From Theristus sp. LFF4_11 (lineage: Eukaryota; Nematoda; Chromadorea; Monhysterida; Xyalidae), in contig JASANC010004495.1 in the NCBI GenBank assembly GCA_030248135.1, positions 21,484 to 85,483 of the forward strand: a DNA stretch of 64,000 bases, read 5' to 3'. A program made the translations under genes and the position numbers. Position 1 is the first letter of the stretch, and each line of letters opens with the position of its first letter. This document shows positions 34,697-44,597 of the stretch, one piece after another. The notes under the pieces are model-generated. The model was not told the origin of the DNA, did no database searches, and saw only the letters and a list, made by a program, of their open reading frames with translations.

Positions 34697-35148
34697 ATCT
34701 CTATCAAACAGGTTTTTTCGGCTCAGCTATTATCTATCTAAAAAAAATTCTCAGCCAGCTATCTATCTAAAAATTTTTGTCTTCGAGGACATAAAATGAG
34801 TCAATTTTTGAGCAAAATTGACCATTTTTGCTCGTAATTCTTGAAAATTTCGCTAATTTTAGGTAAAATACGCGCTTATACTTGATGTTTAGTGTATTTT
34901 TAGCATTATTTTGCTGTTTTTATAGCTTTTTATTGTTTCAGCTATCTATCTATCAAATTTCAAAATTTTGACCGGCTCCCACCCAAAGTCACATGGCCCC
35001 CCCGCGGCCCCCCCCAAAATTTTCCAGCTATCTATCTGTCTGGAAAATTTGCTCCAGCTATCTATATCGGCCCCCCCCCCAACCCCTCGGCTCTGGAACA
35101 ACTATGGACTCCCCCCACCCCCCTCCGCGAGAAAACACGGGATCGCAC
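34697..35148 (+). repeat. Direct duplication, second copy
   Basis: Same sequence as 33441-33897 without the transposon junction. It is preceded by a G-type MITE end (GGCCCACGGTACTG, ending at 34696). Confidence 0.85.
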
Positions 35149-35985
35149 CCCCCCCCCCCCCCCACGGTGGTCAATCTCATCTCAATTTTTTCCAAAAATA
35201 CCGTAATTTTTGCATTTTTCTTGACGTTTGTGTCTGTCCCTGCATAGATTTTGTTGTTTCTGACCAAACAAGCAGCTTGTTTGCACAAAATATTCTGTAT
35301 TTTACAAGAATTTCTGTGTTTTTCTAAGGCAAAAATTTGGTATTTACCCGTGCGAATGGGTTGGCACGTTTTATGATATTACGCTCCAGTTAACTCACGC
35401 TCCAACATTGGATGTTCTCGGACATTGCTAAAACGGACCTAAACCTAAAAGCCAAACCGAAGCCTAATCTTAAACAAAACCTGTTCCTAACCTAATCCTA
35501 ACCTAAGCCAAGCCTTTTTAAGGAAGCAGGAATAAAAATAACTGCGTTTTGAACGAGTTTTTGTTGAGTGCGGAGCGTGTGCAGGCGCGCCAGTGGATCA
35601 TGAGCAATGAGCAATGCGGATGCGGGGCAGGTGCATATCATAATGAAGCGTTGCGGTGCGAATGCGATCCCGTGCACCCCCCCCTCACGAAATTTTTCTG
35701 CCAGTGCACCCCCCCCCCCTCAGAAAAATTTGCTGCCCGTGCACCCCCCCCCCCCTCACCGAGAAGGCACCTGACCCCCCCGCTTTCGCTACTGGTCCTA
35801 AGACCTAAACGCATTTTCAGAAGAGTACAGATTTTTTAAAGTTTTAAAAAATTTCGAACCCAATTTGGAAATGTTCAGTTTTTTCTAATAGTCCTTGGAT
35901 GAAGATCAAAATGATTGCGGGTGCGGCGCGGGAATAGAATAATCCTATTGCAGACAAGTGGAAATAAAGCAATTGGCATTGGAAG
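35149..35985. other. C-run sequence and upstream flank of RPS4
   Basis: It opens with a C run, then unique AT-rich sequence, a patch of repeated CCTAA words (about 35440-35515) and another block of C runs (35670-35780). It may contain the RPS4 promoter; TTGCAG at 35949-35954 could be a splice or trans-splice acceptor about 30 bases before the start codon. Confidence 0.4.
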
Positions 35986-37611
35986 ATGTCGCGCGGTCCA
36001 AAACATCATTTGAAACGGCTAGCGGCGCCGAAGCACTGGATGCTGGACAAATTGTCCGGCGTTTTTGTAAGTTTTTCATACTTTTGGTTTGTGCTGTAAC
36101 TTTTGTTCTGTAATTTTAACTTATTTTTAAAATATGCCTGTGATGATAGTGCTCCGTTTTTCTGACTTTTTCATGTCATCGTTTTCGCATTTTTTGTTGT
36201 TCTGGGGTTTGCTTTCAAGAATAAATTGATTCAATCAATCAATGTTGTTCTCTCTCAGGCTCCGCGACCAAGTACCGGACCGCACAAACTGCGCGAATGT
36301 CTCCCGTTGGTGATTTTTCTGCGCAATCGACTCAAGTACGCGCTGACGTACGACGAGGCGAAAAAGATTCTGAAACAGCGTCTCATAAAAGTCGATGGAA
36401 AAGTGCGCACCGATTTGACGTATCCGGCTGGATTCATGGGTTCGCGAAATAGAATTTGGAGAGCGCGTTTTTGTGCATACTACACCTCTGATGCTGGCAC
36501 TCTCTGTTTTTTCCAGACGTGATTTCGATTGAAAAAACGGGCGAGCTCTTTCGACTTGTGTACGACGTCAAGGGACGGTACGCTGTGCATCGCATCAGTG
36601 AACAGGAGGCCAAGGTGGGGCTGGCTGGGCTCAAGGCATTGTTACGTTTTTTGAGTTGCCTGCTGTGCGTTTTCTTGGTGTTCTCGAATATTTCAGAAAA
36701 AAACGCGTTTTTCTTTGCAGTTCAAACTGTGCAAAGTGCGCAAGGTGGCGACCGGTCAGAAAGGCGTGCCGTACATCTGCACGCACGACGGTCGTACGAT
36801 CCGCTATCCGAATCCGGACGTGAAACTGCACGACACCGTGGTGCTCGACATCGCCACCGGAAAGATGACCGACATCATCAAGTTTGATAGTGGTGCGTTG
36901 TTGGTTGTCTTTGCTGATTGGCAGTCGCTACGTGTCATCCTCGTTGCCTGCGTGGTAGTGCGTTAGACTATTGCCTGTGCGTTCGGGGGATCGAGCGCCG
37001 CCGAGGGGTGTATAGGCACTTGATGACAGAGAAAACTCGATGGGCGCCCTACTCAATGGCGTTCTGTACGCTTCTCTGGGTTACGCCCTGGCTAAAAACA
37101 GCGCCTAAAATGCCGCACAACAACAAAAATACGTGATGTGCGCCTACTGCAGGCAACAAAGTGATGGTCACCGGCGGGCACAACGTCGGTCGCGTCGGCT
37201 TGATCACGCACCGTGAGCGCCACCCCGGCTCGTTCGACATCGTGCACATCAAGGACGCCGCCGGACATTCATTCGCTACGCGGTTCGCTTTCTGAATTTC
37301 GCACTTTTTTGCTCTCGCTTTTCACTCAGCTATGAACGAAGCGCACACAACTGTGGTGATCAGTCGTCTGTCTACTGGTCCATTTGATATGGTGTTTTGG
37401 GTAAATTTCTCTGAACGTTCGCGCAGTGATTTTCATTGTGGTTCACTTTGCTAATTCGTTTCGACCTTTTTTTTCTTTTTGCAGTCTGAACAACGTGTTT
37501 GTGATTGGCAAAGGCACAAAGGAGCTGATTAGTCTGCCCGGCAACAAAGGCATCCGTCTGTCCGTCGCAGAAGAGCGAGACAAACGTCTGGAGGCAAAAA
37601 AGCGGGCATGA
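35986..37611 (+). CDS. RPS4: 40S ribosomal protein S4 (eS4)
   Basis: Six exons: 35986-36066, 36259-36439, 36517-36614, 36721-36892, 37153-37282 and 37485-37611; 262 residues, against 263 in human. It begins [20 protein letters not shown], as the family does. The S4 RNA-binding region (residues about 40-100) contains [20 protein letters not shown], then [14 protein letters not shown]. The central domain has [14 protein letters not shown] and the KOW-like [16 protein letters not shown], followed by [12 protein letters not shown] and the closing [18 protein letters not shown]. It is a structural protein of the small ribosomal subunit that binds 18S rRNA. The first exon is short but unmistakable. 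Intron 4 carries a SINE. Confidence 0.97.
36941..37132 (+). mobile_element. tRNA-derived SINE family A, copy 2 (RPS4 intron 4)
   Basis: A box TGCCTGCGTGGTAGTGCG, B box GTTCGGGGGATCGAGC, a body with TTCTGTACGCTTCTCTGGGT and an A/C-rich tail (ACAACAACAAAAA). It lies in sense orientation inside a ribosomal protein gene. Confidence 0.82.
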
Positions 37612-37824
37612 TTTGAAAAGTGTGATCAGTAAAAAGTGGCTGATTGAGTTGAGGATGTGGCAATTTGTTGCGTTCAGTTTGATTCATGCATAGGTGATTT
37701 TGTTATTTCATGGGTTTCCTTTAAGATAAAACTGTTGTTGTTATTCTCTGGGTGAATGAAAGAGCAATTTGTTGTTGCTTATTGTTGAGAATGTTGATTA
37801 TGAGTCTAGAAAAAAGCGGCGAGG

Positions 37825-37830
37825 AATAAA
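37825..37830 (+). terminator. Polyadenylation signal AATAAA
   Basis: About 215 bases downstream of the RPS4 stop codon and 165 bases before the COX5B start. Confidence 0.4.
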
Positions 37831-37995
37831 AATAAGAAGTTTGTTACCAATTTGTGATATATTAATCAATCCGGTTTCTGCGTCATCACACACGCCTGTA
37901 CAGGGTGCGTATATCTCAGTGTTTTTTTGTGAAGTGTGCAGGAAAAGGAAACTGGCAGATAGGCAAAATGTAAGGCTTTGGCATTCTCAGAATTC

Positions 37996-38670
37996 ATGGC
38001 ATCCACACTACTTGTACGCCATTTACTCCGTTTGCCACCATTATTGCCCGCAAAAGCGCCACTGAGAGCGTTGGTGACGGAGGCGAGGCTCGAAGATTGG
38101 GGCTTCTACCCGGACACTGCGCACGGCGAAAATGACAGGGCGACCGATATGCTGTCTTCATTCACGGGCACGAATGACTGGTGAGGCTTGCTTTGGCACT
38201 GAATGGCTGCGTGGGCAGACTGCGTTGATTGGTGGTTGGTGTTGGGTTATGGAGAAAATCGATTGCTCGTAAAGTTCGGGGGCTGGAGGCGGCAAATGTT
38301 GCACGATCGCGCACAAAACGCACGTGAGAACGCATGTGCATTTGTGACTGTGCAACGACAGAAACCCGTTTTTCACCCAACTACACCACATTTCTCTCTG
38401 CGCTCGCCTTGCTCTTCCAGTGCACATTTCATTTTGAGGTACGAGCCGAAAGTGATTCGCCGCTCGTGGGGCTCGTTCGAGGAGCCGAACCTGGTGCCGG
38501 TGCGCGGCAAGCAGCGATTGGTCGCGTGCACCTGCGGACCGTCGGAGCCGGAGCTCTACTACATGATCATCAAGCGCAACGAGCACGTACAGTGTCCCTG
38601 CGGCCATTGGTACCGCGCGGTGCCGCCGGACGAGCTGAAGATCACGCAGGACGTGCCGTATATTGTTTGA
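37996..38670 (+). CDS. COX5B: Cytochrome c oxidase subunit Vb, mitochondrial
   Basis: Two exons: 37996-38180 and 38439-38670; about 138 residues. The N-terminus MASTLLVRHLLRLPPLLPAK is Arg/Leu-rich with no acids, as in a mitochondrial presequence. The C-terminal domain contains FEEPNLVPV and the zinc site ACTCGPSE...QCPCGHW, with two paired cysteines as in COX5B. The second exon was started at 38439 (acceptor TTTGAG), because the spacing NDWYEPKVIRR then matches the family; the more canonical TTCCAG at 38420 would insert six residues. The subunit is nuclear-encoded and peripheral in complex IV, on the matrix side. The start follows a TTCTCAG at 37984-37990 that could be a trans-splice acceptor. 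Confidence 0.92.
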
Positions 38671-38770
38671 GGTTGACGGGCTCGCTGTGATTGGCATTCG
38701 TTCGGTTTTGCTTTGTGAATGTGTTTCTTTGTTGGTTCGCCTAATCGAGCAATTCGTTTGAAAAAAGCGG

Positions 38771-38776
38771 AATAAA
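38771..38776 (+). terminator. Polyadenylation signal AATAAA
   Basis: About 100 bases after the COX5B stop codon, a usual distance. Confidence 0.6.
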
Positions 38777-39108
38777 GGACATATTACCAGTGGTTTGGTT
38801 AGTGGTTTTTCTTTACTGGTTCCTGGAAAGTCCAAGCATACCAAAAGCCTTGGTATGACGGTATTGTTTGTTTATCAACGTGCTTTTTTGATGCTCCTTT
38901 TGGTTGTGGTACGAAGAAAAAATTTTACCGACAGCAAAGTGGTGGACGTGGAAATTCGTTTTAAATGTGAAATGATGATGGTCAGAACTCAGAAGAGATG
39001 ATTTCTTGACTAATCGATATATTCAAGCTGAAGAGGGCCCAATCTGCTCGTGTTTCACCAATTCGCCATATTCCTCATCGAGAGTGCTCGCATCTCCGCT
39101 GACCATTA
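38777..39108. other. Intergenic region between COX5B and MED21
   Basis: Short AT-rich spacer, no repeat or motif recognised. Confidence 0.4.
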
Positions 39109-40230
39109 ATGGCGGACCGTCTGACGCAGGTGCAGGATTGTGTCAACGAGCTGGCGAATCACATGTGCAACAGCATTGGCGTGCTGCAGCAGGCGGCGCC
39201 GCCGTGTAGCTTCGACGGCTCCGACGATGCGGTCAGTTCGGTGCAAACGGTGGTGGTGTTTGTTGTTGTTCTGCTGCAGAATTGTGCGAGATCAGGTGCT
39301 GCAAACGGTGGTCGACTTTAGTTTCGGGGAGTGCCCTAACGAGGCAGTAATTCAGGCGATGGTTTTAGGATGCGGCCAACCGAGAAAAGCGTGCAGTGAA
39401 CGCCGTTAAGTTGGGCGCCCGTCGAGTTTTCCTGTAATAGGATACGTATTCATACACCCCTTAACTAGGCTGCGGCCTCCGGGTGACACAACGCAGGCGC
39501 ACCCAGCGGCCACGAGTGTGTCAAATTGTCTTTTGTGCTACAAAGGTGTTTGACCGCGAAGAGCAGGCGGCACTATTCGCGCAGTTGATCGCGCGCACCG
39601 CGAAGGACATGGAGCTGTTGATCGACTCGCTGCCCCCGTCCGACTCGGTCGACACAAAGCAGTACACGCAACAGCTGAAAACGCTGGACGCGGAAAACAA
39701 GGTTCGCTTTTGGTGCTTCGATTTGTCGAACACAGTTTAGGGTAAAGCATGCTGCTGGCTGTTGTTTCGCCTTTGTTGATGTTGGTCAGGGCGAAATGCA
39801 GAGAGCCGTTATGCAGTTCGGACGTGCTCATTCGGACGCTGGCGCACAAAAGGTGCTGCTGGGTTGGCGACAGAAAAAACGATATAAATTTTTTATTTGA
39901 AACACGCCCCCACCGATTTCGGAAAGCCGAAGGTATCAAACTCCGGTAGGTTTGGGGAACGGACGGCCCATTCGGAACAAATACCCTCTCCACGTGAGGG
40001 GACTGGGGTTAGACAGAACATTGTGCACAATGCAAAGGCTGCAGAGTGGAAAACCAGCAAGACCACTTTTTCAGGAGTGGGCTGACAAGCTCGAGTCGTC
40101 GGTGCACGATGGCCAATTGATGTTGGAGCGCATTCAGGAATCTCTAAACGACCTCGGTGAAATGTATATGGCTGCGTCGCGCAACACTGCGCCAACCACC
40201 ATAGCAGAGGACCAACATCAATCGAAATAA
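39109..40230 (+). CDS. MED21: Mediator complex subunit 21
   Basis: Three exons: 39109-39231, 39546-39701 and 40075-40230; 144 residues, the same as human MED21. The N-terminus MADRLTQVQDCVNELANHMC and GVLQQAAPP match the family closely. The middle LFAQLIARTAKDMELLIDSL and the C-terminal QLMLERIQESLNDL form the long coiled-coil that pairs with MED7 in the middle module. The product acts in the nucleus as part of Mediator, linking activators to RNA polymerase II. The exon 2 acceptor is ACAAAG, which is not canonical but gives exact family alignment. A SINE B fragment lies in intron 2. Confidence 0.95.
39890..40020. mobile_element. SINE family B fragment (MED21 intron 2)
   Basis: Shares GGAAAGCCGAAGGTATCAAA and CTCCGG with the body of the SINE at 26390-26605. 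The tRNA head is not present. A shorter piece is at 40655-40710 in the next gene. Confidence 0.5.
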
Positions 40231-40287
40231 TGATTCCTTGTTATAATTTGTGGTTCTCTTGATTTTTCTGTTGTTGCGGGATTCAGA

Positions 40288-40293
40288 AATAAA
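40288..40293 (+). terminator. Polyadenylation signal AATAAA
   Basis: About 60 bases after the MED21 stop codon and before the next start codon at 40471. Confidence 0.5.
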
Positions 40294-40470
40294 TTAAAAA
40301 CTGGTGAAAATCGTGTGTTCCTTGCATGCCAGTGGCTGTTTTTTTGCCGCCACTGCACTCAGGTGTCGCACCAATTCAGCGTTACCCGCCGATATTTTTT
40401 ATGCATGATGATTTCTTTTTCTGACGGCTGATGATGACGTTTCCGCTTCGGCATTGAAGAAACGGTAAAA

Positions 40471-42373
40471 ATGGCGATTCGTCTGATTGTGCACGGCGGT
40501 GCTGGAGTGTTGGAGCCTGGCTCAGTGACGCCCGAACGTGCACACAAATGCACAGCTGCGTTGGAACAGGCATTGCACGAGGGATACACCATTCTGAAAC
40601 AGGTTGGCGTTGAGTCGTTTGGGGTGGTGAATTCAAAAAACCGACAAGGGCTGGCTTTTATTTGAAACCACGGATTTCGGAAACCCAAAAGTTTCAAACC
40701 GATCGCTTTCTCCAGATAGTTGCGTTTCTCAGTTTTGTTCCAGTGGTTTAACTGACGTCTTGGAACAAGATCGTTTCAGACATGCGCTGTTCACTTTTAA
40801 CTACAAAACTGGGCCACTGCAGCCAGTGTTCGTTCAACCAAAACATGCCAACCGCAGTTAACTCTATTTTAACAAGCACAACGACAGGGTGGCAGCAGCA
40901 CTGAGGCGGTGTGCCGTAGCATCGTCGTCCTGGAAGACTGTGCCGAGTTCAACGCGGGCGTCGGCGCCGTGTTTGCGTTGGACGGCAGCGTCGAGTGCGA
41001 CGCTGGACTCGCCGACGGACACAGCGGCGCCGTTGGTGGCATCGCCTGTGCAAAAACGTAAAACTGCTAAGTAATACTGTCGACTTCTAAATTTCGTATG
41101 CAATTAACCGATTGGTGCTGACCACGTGTATCATATGCATGCACTGTGCAGTTCTGGATTCTGTTTCTGCATAACAGAAGACTACACCATGTGTCACAGA
41201 AACGACACTTCGTGTTTGAGTATTCAGCATTCGCAACCCGATCGTCGCCGCGCACCGCGTTCTCCAAGTGACCCCGCACGCGTTGCTCTGCGGCGAGCAA
41301 GCGGATCGTTTCGCGCGTCACTGTCGGCTCGCGCTCGTCGACCAGAGTTATTTCCAGACGGACCTCCGTCGCAGGCAGCTGCACCGGCTGTTGGCTGTCA
41401 ATAAGGCGCCGATGTGGTCGTGGAATGATGATGAACGCAATGATGAGCAGTCTGCGGGCACCGTGAAACCGCTGTTTGATCTGGTGCCCGTCGTTGATCA
41501 CAGTGCAACGAGCAGTCTGGGGACAGTTGGCGCCGTGGCGCTCGATGCGAACGGACACCTCGCGTCGGGCAGCTCTACAGGGGGACTCTGCGGAAAGCTG
41601 CCAGGTCGGGCGCGCTGCAGCCGATTCAGGTTTCTTTTGGTCACTCGTGTATTGGGCGCACATGACGTCATTTTGGTCAGACACGTTGTAATAGTTAAGC
41701 TACAGAATAGTTTTCCGGTCAATTATTAATTAACATTAATAATTAATTAATGTATTAATTAATGTAATTAATTAATAATTAACATTATAATTAATGTCAG
41801 GTCGCGTTAGTGACTCGAGCGTCATGGGCGCCGGCTTTTGGGCGGACCGACAAGTGGCCGTTTCTGGCACGGGCAACGGCGACAATTTCCTGCGAGCATC
41901 CGCGTGCCGTCTGGCGGCCGATATCGTCCAGCTGGCTGGCATGACTCTGAACGATGCTTGTGCGAAAGTGATCCACGAAACGTTGGCGACAACGACGGCG
42001 TCAGAAAACGTTCACGGTTATAATAGTCGAACGTTTTTATTCAAGCACACGCTCTGTCATGGGACCCCCGTGATCTTAGCCCGATTTTATCTGAATGTTT
42101 TTTATTCAACAATTTTTCTTTTGCCTGGGAATGATTGCTTGCGCTTGAATTGACACTGATCGGTCAAATCGCTCAATGTTTTCTGCTGCAAGAATTTTTG
42201 TACAGTTTGAAAGTTTTGTACGTTTTCTAAACATTCCAGCAGCCGAAGCGTCTGCGGGTTTGATAGCCGTTGACATAGACGGTAACTTCTGTCTTCCCTT
42301 CAACACTCCTGGCATGTTTCGGGGCCACATCGACATTCGAAACGAACAACCGGTCACTGCCATTTTCAAATGA
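40471..42373 (+). CDS. ASRGL1: Isoaspartyl peptidase/L-asparaginase (Ntn hydrolase)
   Basis: Five exons: 40471-40602, 40888-41057, 41228-41604, 41801-42016 and 42240-42373; about 342 residues. It begins MAIRLIVHGGAGVLEPG, with the family's HGGAG. Exon 2 has FNAGVGAVFALDGSVECDAG. Exon 3 ends with the autocleavage site SSLGTVGAVALD, where Thr about 200 becomes the N-terminal nucleophile of the beta chain. Exon 4 supplies the substrate-binding GRVSDSSVMGAGFWAD and SGTGNGDNFLR. The enzyme self-cleaves and then hydrolyses L-asparagine and beta-aspartyl dipeptides in the cytosol. The linker between the chains is longer than in human ASRGL1 (308 residues). Taspase-1 is a less likely alternative, given the SGTGNGD motif. 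Confidence 0.93.
41640..41800. repeat. MITE fragment and AT palindromes in ASRGL1 intron 3
   Basis: GCACATGACGTCATTTTGGT then CAGACACGTTG (41658-41690) resembles one end of the MITE at 4122-4345. It is followed by about 75 bases of TTAATTAAT-type palindromes just before the exon 4 acceptor. Confidence 0.5.
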
Positions 42374-42483
42374 TAGGGTGCAAATTCAAAAAAAAAGATT
42401 TATGAACATTCTCTTATTGTTATGGCGTTTTATGATGTTTTGTGGGCCAAGTTTTGTTTTGTTTCATACTTTTTCATGCGCGT

Positions 42484-42489
42484 ATTAAA
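42484..42489 (+). terminator. Variant polyadenylation signal ATTAAA
   Basis: About 110 bases after the stop codon of the asparaginase gene, before the next gene. Confidence 0.35.
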
Positions 42490-42690
42490 GTGTTATTATT
42501 ATGATTTACGTCACTTGTGATATTTCTGAGTTTTTGTACTTCACTGTGATAAACATTAAAAAGGGCTATTATGAGTCTGATTGTCATCGAAACAAAATTG
42601 AACGAAAACTGTTCATCAACAGTAACCACATACATTTCGACGTGCTTGACAGAGAAGTCAGTCTTGCGATCTGAAAAGTTTCTTGTTCAG

Positions 42691-44071
42691 ATGTTCTGGC
42701 TTCTGCTAGAGTTTGCTGCCAATTGGTGGACACTGGCGCTGTTCGGCCTTGCTCTCCTGATTTGTTGGCGTTGTGACTCCGCCTCTGCCCGGTCCGCCAA
42801 TCAAACGGATCAACTTCAAAATTCGTCCACATCAAATCAGTTGTGCCAGAAACCGAACTGCGTTCGCTGTAACGCAAACGAACGGGTGCTGAAAACGGCG
42901 AGACGGATCTTTCAAAAACACTACGACACCGATAACGAGTTTACTAGGATTCGCTCCGCCTTGCACAGTGATCCGTCGAACGAAGCGCATTTGTTCATGC
43001 TACCACTGAAATCGCAGCCCGTCTGGTCGGAAAGCGTGTTGCCCGAGTCCTACCGGTCCGACATTCGTCTGCTCCTCGACAACTGGCGTAATATCTACCG
43101 AGACTATCAAACGTTGCTGAACAAGGATATCAGTCCAATCGCGGCCGATGGCATCGGTTGGCAGCAAATGCCCTTGCTCAATCAGGGCGTTTGGCAGCGC
43201 GACATCTGTGCAGCGTGCCCGGACACCGTGAACGTGCTGCACTCGCTGGCGCATCTGTGCGCGGACTGCCTGTTTGGCTACGTGTTCTTCTCGACGCTGA
43301 CGCCCGGCGCGCGCATTGACGCGCATGTTGGACCGACGAACGCAAGACTCCGGTTGGTGCTGCATGGCGTTTTGTCTTGTTTGTTGGCCGCGCAACCATC
43401 GGATTGTGCTGTTGGATTGACTGTGAGCGAGTGTTCGGAGTGACCCCTGGACTGACTTTGAATTGCGGTGCATTTCAATCTTGCGGGCACTTTGGTTGGT
43501 CGAACTGTTTGTCACCGCTCGTGGCCTGGTGGTAGCAAGTACGGTAGACTATTGTCGGTGCGTTCGGGGGATCGAGCCCGCCGAGGGGTGCATAGGCACG
43601 ACAGAGCAAGTACAACCAAAATGGAACAAACTCAATGGGCACCCTATTCGACGGTGTTCTGTCTGTATGCGACTCTGGGTTGGCCCTGGTTAAAAACATC
43701 GCCTAAAATCCCCAACGCCAGCAATAATAACAACAAAAGAGCTGCACATATTCAAAAACATGAACATGCTTTGTTTGCAAGCCATTGTTGCTTTCGGTGT
43801 CACTTTCAGGTGTCACCTGACCCTGCAAGCCCCGGTCAACGCCAACTGCAGCATGTCTGTTGCTGACTGTACAGTGCGCTGGCAATGCGGCAGTGTTGTG
43901 CTTTTCGATGACTCTTTTCTCCATTCGGTTCGATATGATGTTCATTCGCTGCACGAAAATCTCGATTTTGACGAAGCTGACAACAGGGTGGTTTTGTTGG
44001 TGGACTTCTGGCATCCGGTTTTGTCCAAAAACGAAAGGGATTGCATTCGAGCACTGTTCTCGCCAAACTGA
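42691..44071 (+). CDS. Aspartyl/asparaginyl beta-hydroxylase-domain membrane protein
   Basis: Two exons: up to 43352, then 43810-44071; about 307 residues from the ATG at 42691. An in-frame upstream ATG at 42571 would give 347 residues, but 42691 directly follows TTGTTCAG, an acceptor-like sequence, and opens a short N-terminus plus a membrane helix near residues 12-26, fitting a type II protein like ASPHD1/2. The catalytic domain has LTPGARIDAHVGPTNARLRC and later VLFDDSFLHSV, supplying the two Fe(II)-binding histidines of the ASPH family, then VDFWHPVL. The family uses 2-oxoglutarate and O2 to hydroxylate Asp/Asn residues in the secretory pathway; the substrate here is unknown. The intron holds a SINE. 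Confidence 0.87.
43515..43740 (+). mobile_element. tRNA-derived SINE family A, copy 3
   Basis: A box TGGCCTGGTGGTAGCAAGTA, B box GTTCGGGGGATCGAGCC, a body ending near CCTAAAATCCCCAACG and an AATAATAACAACAAAAG tail. It lies in the intron of the ASPH-domain gene, in sense orientation. Confidence 0.84.
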
Positions 44072-44597
44072 TTTTTTTTGTTTTGAGTGATTTCCTTTCA
44101 ATTCGCTTTTTCATCCGTTCGCAATTTTTCTTCCGCTTCATGGACACGGTCATTGTAGAGTTCAATTGCGACAGCGTATCATCTCATCACTAAAGTAAAA
44201 TTTTTCTGTTTATTTTGTTTCTAATAATGCGTGAAACGGTTCTTTAGCTGACAAGTTGATCAAAACAAATTTAAATTAACAGCTCATTAGAAAGTGTACC
44301 ACCGCAAGGTTTTCTGTCGAGGTCATGCACCAGAAAGCAATTTCCATTAAAGCACCATCACTGCTTACTGATTAGCAGTTGCGAAATCGCGTGAAAATAG
44401 CAGGTGAAATCAAGAGTCACAGTGTTATTAAAAATTCGCGGTTCATGTGATTTCAGAATCAACACCGCTCAAGAACAATTTACTCAGATTCAGTTTCACT
44501 GAAAGAAGGGTATCAAAGGCCCGCTCAGTTCGCAGTTGGAATTTTTTTTGAAGGTTTTTCATAACTGGCCAACTGAGTTACAAAAAAAAACAAAAAA
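44072..44597. other. Intergenic region
   Basis: AT-rich spacer without a recognised feature. Confidence 0.4.

Noticed and set aside
33441..35148. AGCTATCTATC repeats as a CRISPR-like array
   Set aside because: Spacing is irregular, the genome is eukaryotic and the whole block is a simple direct duplication.
42571..42690. Upstream start for the ASPH-domain protein
   Set aside because: It adds 40 residues with no signal or helix and ends exactly at an acceptor-like TTGTTCAG; kept only as an alternative.
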